From Pseudomonadota bacterium (GTDB lineage: Bacteria > Pseudomonadota > Alphaproteobacteria > Rhizobiales > Methyloligellaceae), in contig JADFHH010000042.1 of the NCBI GenBank assembly GCA_022567275.1, positions 1-8,817 of the forward strand: 8,817 bases of DNA. Direction: 5' to 3'. Positions within the stretch are counted from its first letter, which is position 1. Every line of letters begins with the position of its first letter. The notes beneath the pieces are model-generated. The model was not told the DNA's origin. It searched no databases and saw only the letters and a list, made by a program, of their open reading frames with translations. Position numbers and translations under genes: made by a program. Of this stretch, positions 1 through 7,145 are shown piece after piece.

Positions 1-1465
1 TGAGCGCGGGGGGAATGTTCAACGTGTTTGCCGTGGTGATAAACAGAACATTGGAAAGATCGTAATCGACCTCCAGATAATGGTCGTTGAAGCTGTTATT
101 CTGTTCCGGGTCCAGCACTTCTAGCAGCGCCGATGCCGGATCGCCGCGGAAATCGGCACCCATTTTGTCAACCTCATCGAGCAGGAACAGCGGATTGACC
201 TTCTTCGCTTTCTTCATGGACTGGATGACCTTGCCGGGCATCGAGCCAATATAGGTACGCCGGTGACCGCGAATCTCGGCTTCATCGCGGACCCCGCCGA
301 GCGACATCCGCAAAAATTCACGCCCGGTGGCGCGGGCAATCGATTTGCCGAGCGATGTCTTGCCGACACCCGGGGGTCCAACAAGGCAAAGAATCGGACC
401 CTTGAGCTTGTTGGTGCGGACCTGTACCGCCAGATATTCGACAATGCGTTCCTTGACCTTCTCAAGCGCGTAATGGTCCTCGTCGAGAATCTTCTGGGCC
501 GCGTCCAGGTCTTTGTTGATTTTGCCTTTGACGCCCCACGGAATGCTCACCAGCCAATCCAGATAATTCCGCACCACGGTGGCTTCCGCCGACATGGGGC
601 TCATCTGCTTGAGCTTTTTCAACTCCGAGGTGGCCTTCTCCTTTGCTTCCTTGGAAAAGCGCGTCGACTCGATTTTTTCTTCGAGTTCTGAAATCTCATC
701 GCGGCCGTCTTCGACATCGCCGAGTTCCTTCTGAATGGCTTTCATCTGCTCATTCAAATAATATTCACGTTGCGTCGTCTCCATTTGCCGTTTCACGCGC
801 GAGCGAATTTTTTTCTCGACCTGGAGGACTGAAATCTCGCTTTCCATAAGCGCATAGACGCGCTCCAGCCGTTTCGTGACCGAGACGGTTTCCAGTATTT
901 CCTGCTTGTCGGCTATTTTGATCGCCAGATGCGAAGCGATCGTGTCCGCCAGCTTTGAATAGTCTTCAATCTGCGTGACGGTATCGAGCACCTCTGGCGA
1001 GATCTTTTTATTCAGCCGGACATAGCCTTCGAACTGGCTCACGGCGGAACGCGCCAACCCCTCGATTTCGTCAGGCGGCCCGATTTCCTCTTCTATCGGA
1101 TTAACGACGGCCTGAAAATATTCGTCATTATCGATATATTCCTCGATTGCGACGCGCTCGGTCCCCTCAATAAGGACTTTGACTGTTCCATCGGGCAGTT
1201 TGAGAAGTTGCAGCACGGAGGCGAGCGTGCCCAGGTTATAGATGTCTTTGGACGATGGTTCGTCGTCACTGGCATTTTTCTGAGCGACGAGGAGAATCTG
1301 CTTGTCGCCATCAGTCACTTCCTCCAGGGCATTGATCGACTTTTCGCGGCCAACGAAAAGCGGCACGATCATATGCGGGAAGACAACTATATCGCGCAGC
1401 GGCAACACCGGATAGGTGTCGCCCTTGCTCGATTTGACCGGAGTTTTTTCTTTATCTTCGCTCAT
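1..1465 (-). CDS. lon: ATP-dependent protease Lon, N-terminal 488 codons (truncated by window edge)
   Basis: Lon is a cytoplasmic homo-oligomeric AAA+ serine protease that degrades misfolded and regulatory proteins. Reading from 1465 leftwards gives an open frame to the window edge. It starts MSEDKEKTPV, followed by the substrate-binding N domain with the typical PVLPLRDIVVFPHMIVPLFV segment. A long charged coiled-coil stretch includes RQMETTQREYYLNEQMKAI, and the AAA+ module comes next. Walker A GPPGVGKT is at about residues 363-370, Walker B LFLLDE at about 426-431, and the frame leaves the window just after ITTANTLNIPPAL. The sensor-2 region and the Ser-Lys protease domain lie outside, so catalytic completeness cannot be judged. 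The start at 1465 is preferred because AGGA (1477-1474) sits 8 bases upstream. An in-frame ATG at 1474 would add three residues but has AGG directly against it. Lon is the last gene visible in the tig-clpP-clpX-lon series and is separated from clpX by 222 bases, which suggests its own promoter. Confidence 0.97.
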   Translation of the reverse strand, partial: MSEDKEKTPVKSSKGDTYPVLPLRDIVVFPHMIVPLFVGREKSINALEEVTDGDKQILLVAQKNASDDEPSSKDIYNLGTLASVLQLLKLPDGTVKVLIEGTERVAIEEYIDNDEYFQAVVNPIEEEIGPPDEIEGLARSAVSQFEGYVRLNKKISPEVLDTVTQIEDYSKLADTIASHLAIKIADKQEILETVSVTKRLERVYALMESEISVLQVEKKIRSRVKRQMETTQREYYLNEQMKAIQKELGDVEDGRDEISELEEKIESTRFSKEAKEKATSELKKLKQMSPMSAEATVVRNYLDWLVSIPWGVKGKINKDLDAAQKILDEDHYALEKVKERIVEYLAVQVRTNKLKGPILCLVGPPGVGKTSLGKSIARATGREFLRMSLGGVRDEAEIRGHRRTYIGSMPGKVIQSMKKAKKVNPLFLLDEVDKMGADFRGDPASALLEVLDPEQNNSFNDHYLEVDYDLSNVLFITTANTLNIPPAL

Positions 1466-1520
1466 CCGACCCATCCTGATTAAAGTATCGCATCGCCCCA
1501 AATACGCAACATAATGACAA

Positions 1521-1526
1521 TTTATA
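1521..1526 (-). promoter_or_regulatory. possible -10 element of a lon promoter
   Basis: In the 222-base clpX-lon spacer the minus strand carries an AT-rich patch reading TATATAAATTG. Its TATAAA (1526-1521) matches five of six positions of the sigma-70 -10 consensus. Transcription from about 1514 would give a leader of about 50 bases before the lon start. No recognisable -35 box lies at the right distance, and I saw no convincing heat-shock (RpoH) promoter in the spacer. The call is therefore weak. No hairpin with a T tract that would terminate clpX transcription was seen in this spacer either, so read-through from clpX into lon remains possible. Confidence 0.25.
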
Positions 1527-1687
1527 TACTACGGCCGCTGAACCCGCCACCCTTCGATTCATACGAACGGTCCTGTATACAACATGACCACTTGTTCAGC
1601 CACGAAATTGCAGCCAAACAGCGGTTTCAATATGCAGTGGAATTGCGGCTCGGATATGAAGTCATGCAGGAAGCCGCCGGGCGCGGG

Positions 1688-2953
1688 TCAAGCACTGGAC
1701 TCGAGTTCTTCCGCACGTTCGGAATAAATACGCAATGGCCGCGCGCTGCCATCGACCACTTCGGGAGAGATGACGATCTCTTCGATGCCCTTGAATCCTG
1801 GCAGATCGAACATCGTGTCGAGCAAAATTCCTTCCATGATGGAGCGCAGGCCACGGGCGCCGGTTTTGCGCTTGACAGCCTTGCGCGAGATGCTCAGCAA
1901 GGCCTCATCGGCGAAAGTGAGCTGGACATCTTCCATTTCGAAGAGACGCTGATATTGCTTGACCAGCGCATTCTTCGGTTCTTGCAGAATTTTCACCAGC
2001 ACATCCACGTCAAGATCTTCAAGCGTGGCGAGGACCGGCACACGACCGATAAATTCCGGGATGAGGCCGAATTTCAGCAAATCTTCAGGCTCGACACCCT
2101 TGAGAAGCTCGCCGATCTTGCGCTCATCGTCGTCTTCGACAGTTGCGCCGAATCCAATCGACGTGGTGCTGCCTCGTTTGGCGATGATCTTGTCAAGTCC
2201 GGAAAAGGCGCCGCCGCAAATGAATAATATGTTTGTCGTGTCGACCTGCAGGAATTCCTGCTGGGGATGTTTTCGCCCGCCTTGCGGCGGCACACTGGCA
2301 ATCGTGCCTTCCATGATCTTCAACAGCGCCTGCTGAACGCCCTCACCCGATACGTCCCGGGTGATCGAAGGGTTGTCGGATTTGCGGCTGATCTTGTCGA
2401 CTTCATCGATATAGACGATGCCGCGCTGTGCACGCTCGACATTGTAATCGGCCGATTGCAGCAGTTTCAGAATGATATTTTCAACATCCTCGCCGACATA
2501 GCCTGCTTCGGTCAGCGTGGTTGCGTCCGCCATGGTGAAGGGAACATCGAGAATGCGCGCCAGGGTTTGCGCAAGCAGGGTCTTGCCGCAGCCGGTGGGA
2601 CCGATCAGCAGGATGTTGGATTTGGCCAACTCGACATCGCTGTTTTTTTCGGCGTGGTTGAGGCGTTTATAGTGATTGTGGACCGCGACCGAGAGCACGC
2701 GTTTGGCATGTTCCTGGCCGATGACGTAATCATCGAGAACCGCGCAAATATCTATGGGAGTGGGAATGCCATCACTCGACTTGACAAGCGAGCTCTTGTT
2801 CTCCTCGCGGATGATGTCCATGCACAATTCAACGCATTCATCGCAGATGAACACCGTCGGCCCGGCAATCAGTTTCCGGACTTCGTGCTGACTCTTCCCG
2901 CAGAAGGAACAATAGAGTGTGTTTTTTGAATCGTTTCCGCTCGATTTGCTCAT
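1688..2953 (-). CDS. clpX: ATP-dependent Clp protease ATP-binding subunit ClpX
   Basis: ClpX is the hexameric AAA+ unfoldase that recognises tagged substrates and threads them into ClpP in the cytoplasm. The 421-residue product has the usual family length and every expected element. The N-terminal zinc-binding domain has Cys15, Cys18, Cys37 and Cys40. Walker A GPTGCGKT is at 118-125, the pore-1 loop GYVG at 151-154 and Walker B IDE at 182-184. The RKH pore loop is at 227-229, the ClpP-docking IGF loop at 266-268, a likely arginine finger at Arg304 in PEFIGR, and the sensor-2 GARGLR ending at Arg370. The start ATG at 2953 gives the standard N-terminus, MSKSSGNDSKNTLYCSFCG. AGGTGA directly abuts the ATG, a short but usable Shine-Dalgarno placement. 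A 324-base gap separates it from clpP, so it may have its own promoter as well as read-through from tig-clpP. Confidence 0.99.
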   Translation of the reverse strand: MSKSSGNDSKNTLYCSFCGKSQHEVRKLIAGPTVFICDECVELCMDIIREENKSSLVKSSDGIPTPIDICAVLDDYVIGQEHAKRVLSVAVHNHYKRLNHAEKNSDVELAKSNILLIGPTGCGKTLLAQTLARILDVPFTMADATTLTEAGYVGEDVENIILKLLQSADYNVERAQRGIVYIDEVDKISRKSDNPSITRDVSGEGVQQALLKIMEGTIASVPPQGGRKHPQQEFLQVDTTNILFICGGAFSGLDKIIAKRGSTTSIGFGATVEDDDERKIGELLKGVEPEDLLKFGLIPEFIGRVPVLATLEDLDVDVLVKILQEPKNALVKQYQRLFEMEDVQLTFADEALLSISRKAVKRKTGARGLRSIMEGILLDTMFDLPGFKGIEEIVISPEVVDGSARPLRIYSERAEELESSA

Positions 2954-2984
2954 TCACCTAACCCAGGTTCCCGATTTCCGTCCA

Positions 2985-3005
2985 GCGGCAGCCAAGGATT
3001 GCCGC
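2985..3005 (-). other. stem-loop in the clpX leader
   Basis: On the minus strand GCGGCA (3005-3000) and TGCCGC (2990-2985) are perfect complements around a 9-base loop, with a possible G-T extension outside. The hairpin lies about 30 bases upstream of the clpX start. There is no T tract after it, so it is not a factor-independent terminator. It could shape translation or decay of the clpX mRNA, or it could be chance in GC-rich DNA. Confidence 0.35.
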
Positions 3006-3220
3006 CAGCCCGATTGCGTTGACAAGTTTCATCCACGCGGGATGCATGCAAGCCATCTTGAAACAGGAAGTCTCCCTTTTCCACGACCTGAACATGTTAT
3101 TCCCGCATTGCTCAAGAATTAATTAATCCACGGCGTCCTTTCCCCGCAGCCAGCTTGGCCCGGTCCGCCAGATTACTTATCCGGGCAAGCACCAGGAAGA
3201 CTGTATTTCATAATTGGTAT

Positions 3221-3249
3221 TATTAATACGCTGGCAAATTACAATTCAA
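3221..3249 (-). promoter_or_regulatory. possible sigma-70 promoter for clpX just after clpP
   Basis: Reading leftwards, TTGAAT (3249-3244) and TTAATA (3226-3221) are separated by exactly 17 bases. They match the -35 consensus at four of six positions and the -10 consensus at four of six. The sites lie in an AT-rich patch unlike its surroundings, about 30 bases past the clpP stop. A transcript from about 3214 would carry a leader of about 260 bases into clpX. This is read from the sequence only; chance matches of this quality are common. Confidence 0.35.
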
Positions 3250-3277
3250 CACACGTCAACACGCTTGTGACCATAGT

Positions 3278-3940
3278 TTAAGATTCATCCTTCTTGGCCT
3301 TGTCATCCATATCGTCCTCATCGTCCGGCATCTCCCGATGGGTAATGACCTCATCGATAATGCCGAACTTCTGCGCCGCCTCGCTGGACATGAAATTGTC
3401 CCGGTCAAGTGCGCTGGCGATTTTCTCGACCGTCTGCCCGGTATGCTCGGCATATATACGATTGAGCCGTTCGCGTAACGCGAGGATTTCCCTGGCGTGG
3501 AGTTCGATATCACTGGCCTGCCCCTGAAACCCGCCGGAGGGCTGGTGCACCATGATGCGGGAATTGGGCAGCGCGAAGCGCTTGCCTTTCTGGCCCGCCG
3601 CCAGCAGCAGCGAGCCCATGGAAGCGGCCTGGCCGATGCACAATGTGGAGATGGGCGGGCGGATGAACTGCATCGTGTCGTAGATCGCCATGCCGGAAGT
3701 CACGATGCCGCCGGGGCAGTTGATATACATGGAGATTTCTTTTTTCGGGGCCTCCGCCTCCAGATACAGCATTTGCGCCGTCACCACCGAAGCAACGTTA
3801 TCGTCGACCGGGCCCGTCAAAAAGATGATCCGCTCCTTGAGCAGACGGGAATAAATGTCATAGGCCCGCTCCCCCCGGTTGGTCTGTTCGACCACCATGG
3901 GGACAAGCGTGTTCATATAAGTGTCGATGGGGTCTCGCAT
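3278..3940 (-). CDS. clpP: ATP-dependent Clp protease proteolytic subunit ClpP
   Basis: ClpP is the barrel-forming serine peptidase that works with ClpX (and ClpA where present) in the cytoplasm. The 220-residue product carries the full catalytic triad. Ser107 is in GQAASMGS, His132 in MVHQPSGG and Asp181 in LDRDNF, each ten positions after the E. coli residues 97, 122 and 171. Oxyanion-side CPGG (75-78) is present. The N-terminus, MRDPIDTYMNTLVPMVVEQT, is the usual propeptide and axial-loop region. The start at 3940 has a strong Shine-Dalgarno AAGGAG (3952-3947) with a 6-base spacer. The protein ends in an unusually acidic tail from about residue 204, with two runs of Asp/Glu followed by KAKKDES. 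The gene lies 40 bases after tig and is very probably co-transcribed with it. Confidence 0.99.
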   Translation of the reverse strand: MRDPIDTYMNTLVPMVVEQTNRGERAYDIYSRLLKERIIFLTGPVDDNVASVVTAQMLYLEAEAPKKEISMYINCPGGIVTSGMAIYDTMQFIRPPISTLCIGQAASMGSLLLAAGQKGKRFALPNSRIMVHQPSGGFQGQASDIELHAREILALRERLNRIYAEHTGQTVEKIASALDRDNFMSSEAAQKFGIIDEVITHREMPDDEDDMDDKAKKDES

Positions 3941-3980
3941 ACACCGCTCCTTGTTCGATTTGCGCGTTTAGCCCGGACCT

Positions 3981-5333
3981 CTAGGCGCCGTCGTCGTCTT
4001 CGGCGTCTTTGAACAAGTCTTCGGCGCTCACTTTCTTTTCCGTCACCGTCGCAAGTTCGAGGATATAGTTGACCACCTTGTTCTCGAAAATCGGCACGCG
4101 CAATTCCGCCACCTCTTCGGGATTATTCTGATAATGCTCGTAGACTTCCTGTTCCTGGCCGGGGAATTGCCGCGCTCTTTCCATCAGCTCCTGTTTCACC
4201 TCATCGTCGGTAATCGTGATGGCGTTTTTCTCGCCGATTTCCGACAACACCAGGCCCAGGCGAACCCGCCGTTCGGCCAGCTTTTGATAGTCCTTGCGCA
4301 TCTTCTTCTCGGTAGTTCCTTCGTCTTCAAAACTGCGGCCGGCTGATTCAAGCTCCGTTGTGACCTGCTGCCAGACGGATTCAAACTCCCGCTCTACAAG
4401 CTTGCCCGGCAGTTCAAATTTGTGAATTTTGTTGAGACTGTCGAGCAGGCTGCGCTTTAATTTCATATGCGATCCGGTCTCGTAGTCCGTCTTGAGTTTG
4501 GTTTCCAGCGTGTCGCGCAGCGCCGCCAGAGTATCGTGGCCAAGCATTTTGGCGAAGTCATCGTCAAGCTTCGCCAGTTCCGGCGCCGCGACCTGCTTGA
4601 CCGTGATATCGAATTTCGCCTCTTTTCCCGCCAGCTTCTTGGCCGGATAGTCATCGGGAAACTTGCATTTGATGGTTTTCTTGTCACCGGCTTTTACGCC
4701 GGTAAGGCCTTTCTCGAAACCGGGAATAAACTGCCCCCTGCCCAAAATCACCGGCGCATCCTTGGCGGTACCGCCGTCGAATGCCTTGCCGCCAATCTTG
4801 CCGGCATAATCAATCGTCACCTGATCGCCTTTTTTCGCCTTGCCATCCTTGCTGGCATAAGTGACGGCGTCTTCATGGATGCTCTGCAATCCTTTGTCGA
4901 TTTCCTTCTCGCCAACCTCGGCGAAAGGTTTTTCAAGCTTCAGCTTTGTGAGATCGGTAATTTCAATTTCCGGCAGAACCTCGAATGAAATCGTGTAGGC
5001 GAGATCAGCGTCTCCCGCGATCACTTTCTCCATTATATCCTTGTCCTCGCCCACCGAGATATCGGGTTCCAGCGCCGGGCGTTCCTTGCGGTCCGAGATG
5101 ACTTTCCGGGTGCTTTCGGATATTGTCTGTTCCAGAATCTCGGCCATGACAGAGCGTCCATAAATTTTGCGCAAATGCGAGACCGGCACTTTGCCGGGGC
5201 GGAAGCCTTTGAGATTCACCGTGGTCTTCAACTCGTCCAATCGCGAGGAGAGCCGCTGTTCCAGTTCGCTTGCGCCGACGATAACCTTGAGCTCGCGCTT
5301 CAGGCCGTCCGATGAGGTTTCGGTAATTTCCAT
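3981..5333 (-). CDS. tig: trigger factor (ribosome-associated chaperone and peptidyl-prolyl isomerase)
   Basis: Trigger factor binds ribosomal protein L23 at the exit tunnel and shields emerging chains; it also has prolyl isomerase activity. The 450-residue product is of family length. The ribosome-binding signature GFRPGKVP is at residues 43-50. The FKBP-type isomerase domain spans about 168-248, recognisable by GDQVTIDYAGKIGGKAFDGG and FIPGFEKGLTGVKAGD. The rest is the helical C-terminal chaperone domain, ending in an acidic tail EDLFKDAEDDDGA. The start at 5333 is fixed closely by an in-frame TAA four codons upstream and by the typical MEITETSSDGLKRELKV opening. No Shine-Dalgarno sequence is visible at the usual distance; the region immediately before the ATG is AACAACACAGCC. 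It heads the tig-clpP unit and follows a tRNA-Leu gene on the same strand by 73 bases. Confidence 0.99.
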   Translation of the reverse strand: MEITETSSDGLKRELKVIVGASELEQRLSSRLDELKTTVNLKGFRPGKVPVSHLRKIYGRSVMAEILEQTISESTRKVISDRKERPALEPDISVGEDKDIMEKVIAGDADLAYTISFEVLPEIEITDLTKLKLEKPFAEVGEKEIDKGLQSIHEDAVTYASKDGKAKKGDQVTIDYAGKIGGKAFDGGTAKDAPVILGRGQFIPGFEKGLTGVKAGDKKTIKCKFPDDYPAKKLAGKEAKFDITVKQVAAPELAKLDDDFAKMLGHDTLAALRDTLETKLKTDYETGSHMKLKRSLLDSLNKIHKFELPGKLVEREFESVWQQVTTELESAGRSFEDEGTTEKKMRKDYQKLAERRVRLGLVLSEIGEKNAITITDDEVKQELMERARQFPGQEQEVYEHYQNNPEEVAELRVPIFENKVVNYILELATVTEKKVSAEDLFKDAEDDDGA

Positions 5334-5406
5334 GGCTGTGTTGTTTTAAGGACCTGATATGTGTTTGTAGGACAACATCTTCTCAACTAACCGGACCGGC
5401 GGCGTT

Positions 5407-5492
<86 letters not shown>

Positions 5493-5506
5493 CGCCGGAC
5501 GCGCTT

Positions 5507-5512
5507 CCTATA
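5507..5512 (-). promoter_or_regulatory. possible extended -10 promoter of the tRNA-Leu gene
   Basis: Upstream of the tRNA the minus strand reads TGATATAGGAAGCGCGTCC. TATAGG (5512-5507) matches four of six -10 positions and is preceded by TG one base away, as in extended -10 promoters. It is followed by a GC-rich discriminator region, as often found at stringently controlled stable-RNA promoters. Initiation near 5500 would leave a leader of about 8 bases before the mature tRNA. No clear -35 box is present at 16 to 18 bases, so confidence is limited. Confidence 0.35.
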
Positions 5513-5654
5513 TCACAGAGAAATCGATTGCCGCTAGCCTATTGCTGCCTGGGTTCGAAACTTTGATATGTGGCAAGCTGACGCTGCGAGTGTGCCGATA
5601 ACAGTGTATATGGGAATTGTTCGCTCCTATGGTGCTGCGCGCGGTGCACATCCT

Positions 5655-7058
5655 ATGCATTCATTCAAACAAACACGACGTGATTTTTTGACCCATGCCG
5701 GCGCGGCGGGAACATTGCTCTGCGCGCCCGCGCTGGCAAGCGTATCTTCCGCATTTGCCAGCAATCCGGTCGTGCTCGAGGCACGGACCGGCACAGCCCG
5801 CTTGCTGGAGGCGCCAGGCAAGCCGACTTCTATCTGGGGATATGGGGGAAGCGTTCCAGGGCCGGTGCTGCGCGTGAAACAAGGCGACGAAATATGGCTG
5901 CGCCTCAAGAACAGCCTGACACAGCCGACCACGATTCATTGGCACGGCATTCGCATCGACAATGCCATGGATGGCGTGGCCGGCCTCACGCAGCAGCCCG
6001 TGCCGCCGGGAGAGACTTTTGACTACAAGTTCAAAGTGCCCGATGCCGGCACCTTCTGGTACCACCCGCACAACCGGTCCTGGGAGCAGATGGCGCGTGG
6101 ACTATATGGAGCGCTGATTGTTGAAGAACCCGAGGCGCCGGATGTCGATCAGGACATTGTGGCCATCGCCGATGATTGGCGACTCGACAAGGACGGGGCG
6201 ATTCATGAGAAGAGTTTCGACTCCCTCTTCGACCGCTCTCATGCCGGCAGACTGGGAAACGTCCTGTCTGTGAATGGCAAGCCGAAGGAAGAATTTCCGG
6301 TTCGCTCCGGTCAGCGAATCAGGCTGCGGCTGATCAACACCTGCAATTCCCGCATTCTGAAATTGAGGTTTGAGGACTTGAACCCGCTGGTGATTGCGCT
6401 CGATGGTCAGCCGGTTGCGCCTCATGCGCTGAAGCATGGCACGCTGGATATCGCACCCGCGCAACGTACCGATCTGCTGATCGATATGACCGGCGCTCCG
6501 GGCACGACTCAAGCCATAACGGAGGTCTCGCAAGGCAGGGTTGAGATAGCAATGTTCGTCTATAATCAGCTCACTCCCGTTCCCCTGCGCACTTCGCAAT
6601 TCAGGTTACAGGAAAACAGCCTGCGGCAACCGGTAATCGCCTCGGCGCGGAAAGTTGACCTGATCATGACTGGTGGGGCCATGGGGCGGGTGGACAAGAT
6701 TACATACCGGGGAAAGCGCTACGATATAACTCAACTCGTCCGCGAACATGGACAGATGTGGGCCTTCAACGGAAATGCGGGCATGCCGGAAGAGCCGCTC
6801 TTTTCGGCCCGCCCTGGAGAGAGTATTGCGGTGCGCATGGTCAACGATACGCGCTGGCCCCATGCCATGCATTTCCATGGCCATCATTTCAGGGAAGCGC
6901 ATGGTGGCGCGCCCTGGCGCGACACGCTGCTGGTGGATACGGGCGAGACCCGGACGGTCTATCTGGTTGCCGACAATCCCGGAAAGTGGATGATCCATTG
7001 CCATATGCTTGAGCATCAGGCCGGTGGTATGGCGAGCTGGTTTGAGGTCAAGGGTTGA
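5655..7058 (+). CDS. Tat-exported multicopper oxidase (laccase-like)
   Basis: This is a blue multicopper oxidase that should couple oxidation of a metal or phenolic substrate to reduction of O2 to water in the periplasm. The 467-residue product starts with a twin-arginine signal, TRRDFL at residues 7-12, a hydrophobic stretch and a likely cleavage after AFA (33-35). Three cupredoxin domains follow. All copper motifs are intact: HWHG (95-98), WYHPH (135-139), HAMHFHG (403-409) and HCHMLEHQAGGM (448-459). Together these give ten His ligands, Cys449 and an axial Met459. This separates it from FtsP/SufI-like members, which lack copper sites. There is no Met-rich insert as in CueO, so copper oxidation is not specifically indicated and the substrate is unknown. 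The start at 5655 is chosen because it places the Tat motif seven residues from the N-terminus. In-frame ATGs at 5568 and 5610 would give an unusually long n-region. None of these has a clear ribosome-binding site. Confidence 0.92.
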   Translation: MHSFKQTRRDFLTHAGAAGTLLCAPALASVSSAFASNPVVLEARTGTARLLEAPGKPTSIWGYGGSVPGPVLRVKQGDEIWLRLKNSLTQPTTIHWHGIRIDNAMDGVAGLTQQPVPPGETFDYKFKVPDAGTFWYHPHNRSWEQMARGLYGALIVEEPEAPDVDQDIVAIADDWRLDKDGAIHEKSFDSLFDRSHAGRLGNVLSVNGKPKEEFPVRSGQRIRLRLINTCNSRILKLRFEDLNPLVIALDGQPVAPHALKHGTLDIAPAQRTDLLIDMTGAPGTTQAITEVSQGRVEIAMFVYNQLTPVPLRTSQFRLQENSLRQPVIASARKVDLIMTGGAMGRVDKITYRGKRYDITQLVREHGQMWAFNGNAGMPEEPLFSARPGESIAVRMVNDTRWPHAMHFHGHHFREAHGGAPWRDTLLVDTGETRTVYLVADNPGKWMIHCHMLEHQAGGMASWFEVKG

Positions 7059-7109
7059 CGATTGGCCGTTGCGGAGTCCGTGCGCCATTTGTAGGTTCGG
7101 CTGTATCGC

Positions 7110-7131
7110 TTGAGCACTCAATTTCAAAATT
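7110..7131. repeat. two overlapping short dyads before the cysteine synthase gene
   Basis: TTGAGCACTCAA (7110-7121) is a perfect 5+5 inverted repeat with a 2-base centre. AATTTCAAAATT (7120-7131) is another 5+5 inverted repeat with a 2-base centre, sharing two bases with the first. Both lie immediately upstream of the Shine-Dalgarno sequence of the synthase gene, where an operator could act. With such short arms, chance is possible, and I cannot assign a regulator. Confidence 0.35.
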
Positions 7132-7137
7132 AGAAGG
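7132..7137 (+). promoter_or_regulatory. ribosome-binding site that supports a TTG start
   Basis: AGAAGG (7132-7137) lies 8 bases before the TTG at 7146. The frame has no ATG or GTG nearby that would keep the conserved N-terminus DIKKTVVEAIGNTPLIKL, so this site decides in favour of TTG initiation. Confidence 0.6.
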
Positions 7138-7145
7138 CGGGCCCC

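Larger units (their letters stand above)
2954..3277. other. 324-base clpP-clpX spacer, no assured gene
   Basis: This spacer is long compared with the 40-base tig-clpP gap. On the minus strand it holds a sigma-70-like promoter just after clpP (3221-3249) and a perfect 6-bp stem-loop near clpX (2985-3005). It also holds a 45-codon ATG-to-TAG frame (3095-2958) that stops 4 bases before the clpX ATG. That frame has no recognised homology, and its only ribosome-binding-like sequence is GGGA several bases upstream, so it may well be chance. Two further frames of 11 and 12 codons near the clpP end look random. No factor-independent terminator with a T tract was seen after clpP, so the spacer is most likely a clpX leader and promoter region. 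Confidence 0.6.

Noticed and set aside
1514..2929. Long open frames on the plus strand opposite clpX (237 codons from 1514 and 220 codons from 2267)
   Set aside because: They lie antisense to a fully conserved clpX, show no recognisable domain, and are expected mirror frames of a GC-biased coding sequence.
3187..3273. Tiny minus-strand frames of 11 and 12 codons just after clpP
   Set aside because: No ribosome-binding site, no attenuator-like structure following, and such frames are expected by chance.
3255..3277. Hairpin terminator directly after clpP (CACAAGCGTGTTGACGTGTG on the minus strand)
   Set aside because: Pairing is interrupted by mismatches and there is no T tract, so it does not look like a factor-independent terminator.
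5353..5385. Heat-shock (RpoH) type promoter before tig, GTTGAGA followed by CACATAT on the minus strand
   Set aside because: The two halves are about 20 bases apart, wider than expected for RpoH, and each has mismatches. It is not good enough to list as a promoter.
5655..7058. Possible FtsP/SufI (copper-free cell-division protein) identity for the oxidase
   Set aside because: SufI-type proteins have lost the copper ligands, whereas all of them are present here.
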